Assembly: GCA_024400275.1 (NCBI GenBank)
Contig: JAKSMY010000060.1
Span: 1 to 9,579, forward strand
Source of the DNA: Paludibacteraceae bacterium
GTDB taxonomy: Bacteria; Bacteroidota; Bacteroidia; Bacteroidales; Paludibacteraceae
DNA: 9,579 bases
Reading direction: 5' to 3'
How positions within the stretch are numbered: the stretch's first letter is position 1; each line of letters starts with the position of its first letter. Below are positions 1 to 4,719 of this stretch, one piece after another. Under the pieces are notes generated by a model, which worked only from the letters and a program-made list of their open reading frames with translations, was not told the DNA's origin and searched no databases. The translations under genes and the position numbers were made by a program.

Positions 1-55
1 GATGGATGCCTACAAGGGTCGTATCAATTCAATCGATTTCTTACGAAAATAATAG

Positions 56-86
56 TCGCGGGTCTCTCGCGGGTCTCTCGCAGGTC
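56..86. repeat. 11-bp tandem repeat, about 2.8 copies
   Basis: The unit TCGCGGGTCTC occurs at 56-66 and 67-77 and is followed by a partial diverged copy, TCGCAGGTC, at 78-86. It is too short to assign to a known repeat family. Confidence 0.85.
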
Positions 87-165
87 AGCCTTGTTTTTAC
101 AAACTTACAAATTGTTACCCAATCGGGTATTTTTGTGACAAAATGTTATTCTGCATTTAGTGCCG

Positions 166-200
166 CATCGTTCGTTCACCCTTGCTTCATCGTTCGTTCA
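166..200. repeat. 13-bp direct repeat
   Basis: CATCGTTCGTTCA occurs at 166-178 and again at 188-200, 22 bp apart start to start. Its role is unknown. Confidence 0.85.
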
Positions 201-294
201 TTGGTGCTTTACCGCTTAGTAGCAAAATGTCACAAAAAGCGCCCAAAATAATGACATTTGCCACAAGCCTAATCGTGGCTACTAAAAACGACAA

Positions 295-352
295 AATGAC
301 AAAACGACACTGGCATTTTGTCGTTTTGTCATTCTAAAGCGTCATTTTTTTT
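295..352 (+). terminator. Perfect 15-bp hairpin followed by a T tract
   Basis: AATGACAAAACGACA (295-309) and TGTCGTTTTGTCATT (319-333) are perfect reverse complements around a 9-nt loop. Eight T residues follow at 345-352, 11 nt after the stem. A plus-strand terminator is possible, but the gap before the T tract is longer than usual and no plus-strand gene is seen upstream in the window. The words TGACAAAA and GACAAAA recur around it (135-145, 226-233, 289-300), so a protein-binding site is an alternative. Confidence 0.45.
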
Positions 353-375
353 AGGGAAAGGCACTTTTTGCAAAT

Positions 376-406
376 GAAATGGGCAAAATGCCCATTTGCC
401 CATTTC
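376..406. repeat. 12-bp inverted repeat with ATGGGC/GCCCAT core
   Basis: GAAATGGGCAAA (376-387) is the reverse complement of TTTGCCCATTTC (395-406), with a 7-nt loop. Inside it TGGGCAAAATGCCCA (380-394) forms an alternative shorter palindrome. The same ATGGGC word forms the palindrome at 450-467, so the two may be related sites or hairpins at the end of the operon that stops at 529. Confidence 0.7.
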
Positions 407-449
407 GTGTAAATTATTCATTTATTGATTGTTAGATGCTATTTTTATA

Positions 450-467
450 AAATGGGCATGCCCATTT
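450..467. repeat. Perfect 18-bp palindrome
   Basis: AAATGGGCATGCCCATTT is self-complementary with no spacer. It shares the ATGGGC/GCCCAT half-site with the inverted repeat at 376-406. A protein-binding site or part of an end-of-operon hairpin would fit; the sequence does not decide between them. Confidence 0.75.
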
Positions 468-482
468 CATTTTCGCTTTCAC

Positions 483-507
483 TTCCTCACCCGCAATGTG
501 TGAGGAA
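483..507 (-). terminator. Hairpin downstream of the polysaccharide operon
   Basis: TTCCTCAC (483-490) pairs with GTGAGGAA (500-507) around a 9-nt loop. It is the first stem-loop after the stop codon at 529 when read on the minus strand. There is no T tract after it, so it is only a weak candidate for the terminator of that operon. Confidence 0.35.
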
Positions 508-528
508 AGTGTATGTGAGATAAATAAT

Positions 529-864
529 TTAACAAGGCATTTTTATTACCTCTATTCCATAATTACGCACAGCATTTACTATATAACGCAAGATTCTATT
601 TGTGCGGTTTGTATATATAACTAGACTTGGGCTAAGAGCAAGAATATCTCGAAGTATCTCGGATTTACGTTCTCCAGCAGCATACCGATGTACGAAAGTT
701 TTGCCTATTTTGTTAACAATGTCTTTTCCATCCTTACGTGGCAGGTCAAAGAAATTGATTTCTGCGTCCAAATCGGTTGTGACAATAGATTGTATGCACG
801 CTTCAAGTTCTTCTTGTGTGTTTGGGCAATGTCCCAGAATTACTATGTATTTTTTACTTTCCAT
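529..864 (-). CDS. Small protein, possible degenerate SLOG/DprA-like nucleotide-binding domain
   Basis: This is the last gene of the minus-strand polysaccharide operon, 111 residues. I chose the ATG at 862-864 (MESKKYIVIL...), 4 nt after the stop of the preceding gene; a TTG at 874-876 would add four residues and overlap it. I do not recognise the protein with certainty. It begins with a beta strand and turn (KYIVILGHCPN, residues 5-15), has AAGERKSEILRDI in the middle (62-74), and ends with SPSLVIYTNRTNRIL then a helix and a final strand, GIEVIKMP. This order resembles the SLOG fold of DUF2493/YspA-type proteins (GSR start, RN..M..., ALIAFWDGKSRGT, GIPV end), but the glycine-rich phosphate-binding motif is replaced by TNRTNR. 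A nucleotide-sugar or signalling role would be guesswork. The gene is certain enough from its position; the fold is an inference. Confidence 0.6.
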   Translation of the reverse strand: MESKKYIVILGHCPNTQEELEACIQSIVTTDLDAEINFFDLPRKDGKDIVNKIGKTFVHRYAAGERKSEILRDILALSPSLVIYTNRTNRILRYIVNAVRNYGIEVIKMPC

Positions 865-868
865 ATTA

Positions 869-1588
869 TTAGCCAATAATCTTTCGTTTGAATTTGATTA
901 ATCTAGTTTTCCATCGAGGAGTAAGAAGACCAAGTAACTTTCCTTTCCACCCGCCATTTCCACTCCAAGAATGTAGGCCTTTATGTTCACAATAAGTCTT
1001 GTTAGAATGGACATTTTCTCCAGTAGTTAGTACAGGACAAAAATATTCAACAGGAAATACATGCAATTCTCCAAAGTCTTTTTCCTTTCCATCAGGAATA
1101 AAACCTTTGGCTTCAAGTAGGTCAGAGAAATAACTTGTATTCGGCGTCAAGTCCAAACTTCCATCAGTCAAAATAAAATGTCGTGTATTATAAGTGCTTA
1201 TCATTTCGCTAACCCATATGCCACGAGGCTCACTTGCAATCACTCCCATCATAATGGGTTTTCTCTTAGAACCTTCATAACCGGCAAATGCTGAATGAAT
1301 GAGCAAGTCGTCGAAAGGTTTATAGACTTCAAAATCCACATCCATATACAAACCGCCAAATTTCTCCAAAGCCCATAGACGCACATAATCACTAACAAAA
1401 GCATATTTCTCCATTTTATATGCCTCTTTGACATAAGAAGGAGAAGATTGTATGTCAAAGGAATCCTCATTCCATAATTTATATTGCCACGTTGGCATAT
1501 AGTGATGCCACGACGCAAGACAATCTTGCACTAACTGCGACATTTCGTTTTTTCCGAACCAACAATAATGAATGATACGTGGAATCAT
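869..1588 (-). CDS. Glycosyltransferase, GT32/Gly_transf_sug family with DXD motif
   Basis: The 239-residue protein should transfer a sugar from a nucleotide-sugar donor onto a growing glycan, on the cytoplasmic side of the membrane. It opens with IPRIIHYCWFG (residues 2-12), the hallmark start of capsular GT32-type enzymes. It then shows SW..Y.P....LWNE (26-41) and KYAFVSDYVRLWALEKFGG (61-79), followed by LYMDVDFEVYKPFDDL with the metal-binding DXD at D83 and D85. A basic C-terminal tail (KTRLIKFKRK) may lie against the membrane. The start is fixed by an ATGA overlap (4 nt) with the stop of the ATP-grasp gene upstream, which indicates translational coupling. The length is normal for the family. 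The exact donor and acceptor cannot be read from the sequence. Its neighbours argue for surface polysaccharide or glycoconjugate assembly. Confidence 0.92.
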   Translation of the reverse strand: MIPRIIHYCWFGKNEMSQLVQDCLASWHHYMPTWQYKLWNEDSFDIQSSPSYVKEAYKMEKYAFVSDYVRLWALEKFGGLYMDVDFEVYKPFDDLLIHSAFAGYEGSKRKPIMMGVIASEPRGIWVSEMISTYNTRHFILTDGSLDLTPNTSYFSDLLEAKGFIPDGKEKDFGELHVFPVEYFCPVLTTGENVHSNKTYCEHKGLHSWSGNGGWKGKLLGLLTPRWKTRLIKFKRKIIG

Positions 1589-2760
1589 AGTTTTAAAAGT
1601 AGATTATTGAATTTGCGTTTGAACATATTTTGCCAAAAGATACGTGTAGGTTGGGTGTCCAATTTGTTCCCAAAATAAAGCACATCTGCTAATCTATATT
1701 GTCGCAACCATTCAAAAAATAAACTTGGGTGACGAAGACATTCTGTAAATGCATTTATTTCATCAAAAGCCACATATTTAATCGGTTTAACAGAAATAGA
1801 ATTTATATCAATATGTCCTTCAATAGTTGATTTTGCCCATAAATAAGGTAAATTAATACCTTCTAAAAGGTGATTATAATTATACATCCCAGTTCTCCAA
1901 TTTACCTCTAAGAAAAAGACTTTACCATCTTTATCTTGAATAAATTCTGCATCAAAAATACCATTGTAGTGCGCTTTTTGTATCAATTGTGAGAGACTAT
2001 ATCGAAGTTGTTCATTGGTACATGGCTCAAAATACATAAGATGGCCTATTTTATCTTCTTTCCGTTTCCATGTTTTTACATGTGTAAAGAAAATATCTTG
2101 TCCGCCATTAATAGAAAACCCTTTAAGATCCACTTCACACACGCCTTCAATATATTCCTCTACTATTACTGATTCTGCTTCAATCTTTTGATAGGCATTT
2201 TGTAAATCTTGTTCATTAAAACATACAATCATGTCGCTCTTCCAACTCGGAATGTAAGAACTGATTGTTTTTGTAATAATCGGGTATGGGATGCCATGGT
2301 TTATTGTTCCTTTTTTGACTACCTTATATTGTGGTACACGAATACCACACTTGGCGGCTAATTCACATTGAAAAGTCTTGTCTAGTAGTTTATTTAATGC
2401 GCCTTGTGAACCGGCATTATAGACATAAAATTTTTCTTTCAATTCATCATAATGTAAATCACAAAAAGATTCATGATATTCCCATGTGTAAAAAATGAAT
2501 GGTTTACATGGCTCATTGCCATATTTTTCCATAAGAACCCTATAAATATCTTCGTTGTTTTGTACGATGTCTACAGAGTCAACATATCTACTTTTATATA
2601 AAGCGGCATGATGATTGGGAGACCATTCTCCAAGCACATGGGTTTTAATACCAAATTCACCAAGACTGCGGATAATACCTAAGGCATTAACTGCATCCCC
2701 ACCAATAACAATGAATTTATGTTTCTTTATATCGTCCATGTCAGTCATTTTCTTTTCCAT
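1585..2760 (-). CDS. ATP-grasp ligase (carbamoyl-phosphate-synthase-like)
   Basis: The 391-residue protein is an ATP-grasp enzyme, a class that joins a carboxylate to an amine or other nucleophile via an acyl-phosphate. The N-terminal Rossmann-like part starts FIVIGGDAVNALGIIRSL (16-33). The ATP-grasp region includes LLDKTFQCELAAKCGIRVPQY (125-145), a likely nucleotide-binding lysine at K164 (IITKTI), VIVEEYIEG (198-206), and the Mg-binding end DAEFIQDKDGKVFFLEVNWR (270-289) with E272, E285 and N287. It may attach an amino acid or similar group to a sugar or glycan, but the substrate is unknown. The start is uncertain: the ATG at 2758-2760 overlaps the upstream gene by 20 nt, while ATGs at 2748 (8-nt overlap, purine-rich GGAAAAGAAA just before it) and 2739 are also possible. 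The downstream glycosyltransferase overlaps by 4 nt. Confidence 0.88.
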   Translation of the reverse strand: MEKKMTDMDDIKKHKFIVIGGDAVNALGIIRSLGEFGIKTHVLGEWSPNHHAALYKSRYVDSVDIVQNNEDIYRVLMEKYGNEPCKPFIFYTWEYHESFCDLHYDELKEKFYVYNAGSQGALNKLLDKTFQCELAAKCGIRVPQYKVVKKGTINHGIPYPIITKTISSYIPSWKSDMIVCFNEQDLQNAYQKIEAESVIVEEYIEGVCEVDLKGFSINGGQDIFFTHVKTWKRKEDKIGHLMYFEPCTNEQLRYSLSQLIQKAHYNGIFDAEFIQDKDGKVFFLEVNWRTGMYNYNHLLEGINLPYLWAKSTIEGHIDINSISVKPIKYVAFDEINAFTECLRHPSLFFEWLRQYRLADVLYFGNKLDTQPTRIFWQNMFKRKFNNLLLKL

Positions 2761-3640
2761 AATTGCGAATCATTTTCTTAAGTATTACTAACTTTGAAAT
2801 AATCCAACTTAATAGATTGTTCTGCCTATGAATATCAACGACCGTTACTCCTTTGTAAGAATTAAGGGTGTGCATTCCATCAACCAGCAACCCAAAAGGA
2901 GGTCTAATTTGACGCAAAGGGTTAATAGACCAGACTTCATTGTTGTGTAATTCTTGAATCTCAATTGCTTGACCATAAGTATAGCCACTTACTTGGGTAG
3001 GAATATACACTTTCTGATTTATGGAAAATAATGCACCTGCTAATCGCATGTTTTGACGCTCGCTGTGGAGAGAGGTTAAATATTCGTAACGTTTAGCAGA
3101 ACTATTCCACTGATAAATATCAAGAAAATGGTTGTTTTGATGCGCTGTAAAAAGCAAACTCTGCCCAAAGAAATCGTTAATATCCGTATCCCAAATAACA
3201 TCATCACATAGCGTATCAACTTTGTTTAATAATTCCCGACCTTGTGCATCGTGAAGAAGTTCGTATAAGTATAATTTTCCGCTATGGGCAGACTCCGGAT
3301 AAACAAAAATCTTACCATCTCGTCTAATAATGTTTGGAAAACTAAGATGCCATGGCTCGTCCAATATTGGACAAACATCCGTTATGGTCATTGTTCGCCT
3401 ATCAACTGTTAGTTTAGCAATAATACCTTTGGGATCGTTTGCCGGCATTGCTTCTACAAGTAGATAAATTGCTTCATTCGTGACATCAAGAACGAATGGG
3501 TCCGCAAACCAATATTGATTTTTGAATGGATTTTGTATAGAGATGAAATGAACTTTTTCACCTGCAACAATTTCCTCTAAACTTTCTTGAAGGAATGCTA
3601 AATCCCATCGAGAAGAAACAAGTTGATTAATAAATTTCAT
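2741..3640 (-). CDS. GINT1-like beta-propeller protein (GH43-like fold)
   Basis: The 299-residue protein matches the pattern of the domain found in plant glucosamine inositolphosphorylceramide transferase (GINT1) and in the C-terminus of some bacterial formyltransferase-like proteins. This is a five-bladed, GH43-like propeller. Seen motifs are YWFADPFVLD (43-52), GIIAKLTVD (72-80), EPWHLSFPNII (95-105), VYPESAHSGKLYLY (113-126), MRLAGALF (198-205), YTYGQAIEI (220-228) and GMHTLN (255-260). There is no signal peptide and no separate transferase domain in this chain. In glycan clusters such proteins occur beside glycosyltransferases, so a role in modifying or assembling a surface glycan is likely, but the reaction is not known. 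It is the first gene of the operon; its ATG at 3638-3640 follows a long structured leader and has no strong ribosome site. Confidence 0.8.
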   Translation of the reverse strand: MKFINQLVSSRWDLAFLQESLEEIVAGEKVHFISIQNPFKNQYWFADPFVLDVTNEAIYLLVEAMPANDPKGIIAKLTVDRRTMTITDVCPILDEPWHLSFPNIIRRDGKIFVYPESAHSGKLYLYELLHDAQGRELLNKVDTLCDDVIWDTDINDFFGQSLLFTAHQNNHFLDIYQWNSSAKRYEYLTSLHSERQNMRLAGALFSINQKVYIPTQVSGYTYGQAIEIQELHNNEVWSINPLRQIRPPFGLLVDGMHTLNSYKGVTVVDIHRQNNLLSWIISKLVILKKMIRNYGKEND

Positions 3641-3681
3641 ATGTCACATATTTGGATTAAAAAATCTTCTACTATGGACAT

Positions 3682-3711
3682 AAAAAAGCAGGTCCGAATT
3701 TCTCGTCCTGC
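3682..3711 (-). terminator. Rho-independent terminator in the operon leader
   Basis: On the minus strand GCAGG (3711-3707) pairs with CCTGC (3692-3688). An inner stem CGAG/TTCG around an AAA loop is also present, and six T residues follow at 3687-3682. It lies about 40 nt before the start codon of the first polysaccharide gene, so it would stop read-through into that operon unless prevented. It may equally end the toxin-antitoxin transcript. Confidence 0.7.
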
Positions 3712-3767
3712 AGTTCTCGGCCCTAGGAATTGCCTTCTACGATCAGAACAAGCAACTCAGAACCTGC
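3710..3767 (-). promoter_or_regulatory. Candidate antiterminator hairpin
   Basis: On the minus strand GCAGGTTCT (3767-3759) can pair with AGAACTGC (3717-3710), with one bulged G. The loop contains its own stems: GAGTTGC with GCAATTC (7 pairs, one G-U) and TTCT with AGAA. The segment AGAACTGC overlaps the 5' arm (GCAGG) of the terminator at 3682-3711, so the two structures cannot form fully at the same time. That is the standard logic of a transcription attenuator. The trigger (protein, peptide or ligand) is unknown. Confidence 0.4.
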
Positions 3768-3853
3768 GGGTATGTATATACGCACACACGTACGCCTATA
3801 AATAATTTAGGTGTAGCGTATGTAATAAATACACACTTACAGCGATTCATCAT
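3743..3853 (-). CDS. Possible leader peptide, 36 residues
   Basis: A small reading frame starts at a doubled ATGATG (3853-3848) and stops with TGA at 3745-3743, inside the candidate antiterminator hairpin. The product is MMNRCKCVFITYATPKLFIG... and ends SCLF, rich in Cys, Val and Tyr. Its 3' part covers the GCAGGTTCT arm at 3759-3767, so ribosomes on it could change which hairpin forms. It has no strong ribosome site and no run of one codon as in amino-acid attenuators. It may be a chance frame. Confidence 0.2.
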   Translation of the reverse strand: MMNRCKCVFITYATPKLFIGVRVCVYTYPQVLSCLF

Positions 3854-3907
3854 TACTTCGTCTCGGATCGCATCTAAATTTCCTAGGTTTAGAACTGCCA
3901 AGATTCG

Positions 3908-4009
3908 AAGCGTAACAAACGCTTACTTTTTATTATGTCTTTTGCAGGACTTTCACCTGCTGCCGAAATCACTTTTCCGGCTTCCGCCTATCCTTTTAGT
4001 CCGTAGGCG
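3908..4009 (-). ncRNA. Cluster of four hairpins, unassigned structured RNA
   Basis: Within about 100 nt, minus-strand RNA can form four successive hairpins: CGCCTA/TAGGCG (3985-3990 with 4004-4009), GCCGGAA/TTTCGGC (3962-3968 with 3975-3981, one G-U), GCAGG/CCTGC (3944-3948 with 3956-3960, loop containing TGAAAGT), and AAGCG/CGCTT (3908-3912 with 3920-3924). It starts 6 nt after the stop of the downstream antitoxin gene. I could not match it to a known RNA class; the GGTGAAAGTCC box made me consider cobalamin riboswitch and group II intron parts, but other required elements are missing. Confidence 0.4.
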
Positions 4010-4014
4010 AGGGA

Positions 4015-4128
4015 CTATCGTTCTTCTACTAATTTCTTTAGTTCTTCTAAAGATGCGACTTGATGAACCCGTCCGGCTTTCATATCTTCTATTGCTGCAT
4101 CCAACTGCTTCTTAAATTCTTCACTCAT
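4015..4128 (-). CDS. Mini-antitoxin-like protein, downstream of toxin
   Basis: The gene codes for 37 residues, beginning MSEEFKKQLDAAIEDM, continuing KAGRVHQVASLEELK, and ending in VEER. It starts one nucleotide after the stop of the YafQ-like toxin (TGATATG) and has a good Shine-Dalgarno, AAAGGAG, inside the last toxin codons. The pattern hydrophobic-x-x-A-hydrophobic-x-D-hydrophobic-x-AGR....SLEEL matches the antitoxin encoded upstream of the toxin (10 of 28 aligned residues identical), and such AGR-containing tails are seen at the C-termini of RelB/DinJ-type antitoxins, where they wrap the toxin. At 37 residues there is no room for a ribbon-helix-helix DNA-binding domain. It may bind the same toxin, stabilise the complex, or be the remains of a longer antitoxin. 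The reading frame is well supported; the role is inferred. Confidence 0.7.
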   Translation of the reverse strand: MSEEFKKQLDAAIEDMKAGRVHQVASLEELKKLVEER

Positions 4129-4129
4129 A

Positions 4130-4417
4130 TCACTCTCCTTTCTTTCCAAATAAATCTACATGAGTGCCTGTGTCGGTTAATAACAATGTTAATTGACGAT
4201 TATCTTGACGCCAAATTAATAGCCAATCATCTTCAATATGACATTCCCATAAACCGGCATAACGACCTGTCAGTTGATGAGGGAAAAAAGATGCAGGAAG
4301 ACAACCATCCTCTACTAAAATAGCGACTACATCCCATAAATCATCAATGCGTTTGCCGCGCATTTTGCATACTTTAATAGAATGTTCAAATTGAGTGGTG
4401 GTATCTACGCTATACAT
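4130..4417 (-). CDS. YafQ/RelE-family toxin, ribosome-dependent mRNA endonuclease
   Basis: The 95-residue protein fits the YafQ branch of RelE toxins, which cut mRNA in the ribosomal A site and are held inactive by a bound antitoxin. It shows F...IK.CKMRGK..DDL (10-27), LP..F..HQLTGRYAGLWECHIEDDWLLIW (40-69), and LTDTGTHVDLFG (80-91). By position H47, H60, D64, W65, H86 and F90 correspond to the active-site set known in E. coli YafQ (H50, H63, D67, W68, H87, F91). One difference is D82 where the family usually has Arg before TGTH. The start overlaps the stop of the upstream antitoxin by 1 nt (TAATG) and has no Shine-Dalgarno, so translation is probably coupled to that antitoxin. Full length for the family. 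Confidence 0.9.
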   Translation of the reverse strand: MYSVDTTTQFEHSIKVCKMRGKRIDDLWDVVAILVEDGCLPASFFPHQLTGRYAGLWECHIEDDWLLIWRQDNRQLTLLLTDTGTHVDLFGKKGE

Positions 4418-4557
4418 TACTTAAACTTGTTTATCAACTCTGCTAAAGAAGAATAGTGATTAATGCGACCTGCTGCAATATCAGCCATCGCTTTCTCTAA
4501 TCCACATACAGGTTGAGATACGACATTCGGCATCGTCGTCATTGTTACATGTTGCAT
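4417..4557 (-). CDS. Mini-antitoxin, upstream partner of YafQ-like toxin
   Basis: The gene codes for 46 residues. It starts MQHVTMTTMPNVVSQPVC, then has GLEKAMADIAAGRINHYSSL, and ends AELINKFK. The ATG at 4555-4557 is fixed by a strong Shine-Dalgarno AAAGGAGG five nucleotides away (4563-4570) and lies about 24 nt after the predicted transcription start. The second half shares the A..D..AGR....SL.EL pattern with the other small protein of the cassette. Known YafQ partners (DinJ) have an N-terminal ribbon-helix-helix domain; here the N-terminus is a short Thr/Val-rich segment that cannot form one. It most likely neutralises the toxin encoded directly downstream (1-nt overlap). Autoregulation by this protein alone is doubtful given the missing DNA-binding domain. 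Confidence 0.75.
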   Translation of the reverse strand: MQHVTMTTMPNVVSQPVCGLEKAMADIAAGRINHYSSLAELINKFK

Positions 4558-4575
4558 AATAACCTCCTTTTTAAA

Positions 4576-4594
4576 ACTTTTGCGCTGCAAAAGT
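4576..4594. promoter_or_regulatory. Inverted repeat over the TA promoter, candidate operator
   Basis: ACTTTTGC (4576-4583) and GCAAAAGT (4587-4594) form a perfect 8-bp inverted repeat with a 3-bp spacer. It covers the -7 box and the predicted transcription start of the toxin-antitoxin cassette. This is where an autoregulatory operator would sit; it could also be a hairpin at the very 5' end of the mRNA. Confidence 0.5.
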
Positions 4595-4619
4595 ACAACT
4601 TTTTTCTGATATACGCAAA
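4588..4619 (-). promoter_or_regulatory. Bacteroidetes-type promoter of the TA cassette
   Basis: On the minus strand TTTG (4619-4616), a 20-nt spacer and TACTTTTG (4595-4588) match the consensus TTTG-N19-21-TAnnTTTG recognised by the primary sigma factor of Bacteroidetes. Transcription should start near 4581 and read the upstream antitoxin, the toxin, the second antitoxin and possibly the polysaccharide operon. Confidence 0.8.
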
Positions 4620-4660
4620 TTTTTTGCCAAAAATCGTTCTTCGCGAGGCGGGTTGGTTAT

Positions 4661-4700
4661 ATACAAAGAGGGCGTGCAGAATAACACGCCCTCTTTGTAT
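4661..4700 (-). terminator. 16-bp perfect hairpin after pckA
   Basis: ATACAAAGAGGGCGTG (4661-4676) pairs perfectly with CACGCCCTCTTTGTAT (4685-4700) around an 8-nt loop. It lies 19 nt beyond the pckA stop codon and before the toxin-antitoxin promoter. There is no real T tract on the minus side, but the stem is very stable, so it probably ends or stabilises the pckA mRNA. Confidence 0.75.
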
Positions 4701-4719
4701 GAAAAATAATCGGTAGCAA

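Larger units (their letters stand above)
1..528. other. Gene-poor intergenic region with many small repeats
   Basis: I see no convincing gene here. The one sizeable open frame (6-251, plus strand) gives an 81-residue protein with no recognisable domain, runs through short tandem repeats and has no promoter or ribosome site that supports it. The stretch holds an 11-bp tandem repeat (56-86), a 13-bp direct repeat (166-178 and 188-200), and at least four inverted repeats between 295 and 507. It lies just downstream of the minus-strand polysaccharide operon that ends at 529. Isolated matches to the Bacteroidetes -7 box occur (TATTTTTG at 128-135 plus; CAAACTTA at 100-107, the complement of TAAGTTTG, minus), but neither has a -33 TTTG at the right distance. 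Confidence 0.6.
3641..4014 (-). other. Structured leader-like region between TA cassette and polysaccharide operon
   Basis: This 374-base stretch has no convincing protein gene but is dense in inverted repeats that would fold in minus-strand RNA. They include four hairpins at 3908-4009, further ones at 3873-3893 (TCTAAA/TTTAGA) and 3842-3871 (GCGAT/ATCGC), and an attenuator-like pair at 3682-3767. I found no Bacteroidetes promoter on the minus strand within it: the only CAAA on the plus strand is at 3916-3919, and it is not followed by nnTA. Transcripts crossing it therefore probably come from the promoter at 4588-4619. Bacteroides capsule operons are known to have long leaders acted on by UpxY antiterminators; no upxY gene is visible here. 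Confidence 0.55.

Noticed and set aside
6..251. 81-residue open frame on the plus strand
   Set aside because: It has no domain, no promoter with both boxes and no ribosome site, and it runs through short tandem repeats.
3623..3805. 60-residue plus-strand frame
   Set aside because: It lies antisense to the leader and terminator hairpin, with no recognisable protein features.
3895..3925. TTCGAATC on the minus strand as a tRNA T-loop
   Set aside because: The flanking bases do not form a T stem and no acceptor or anticodon arm is found.
3944..3960. GCAGGTGAAAGTCCTGC as part of a cobalamin riboswitch or group II intron
   Set aside because: The box resembles both, but the B12 box and the conserved cobalamin core are missing, and there is no intron domain V or reverse transcriptase.
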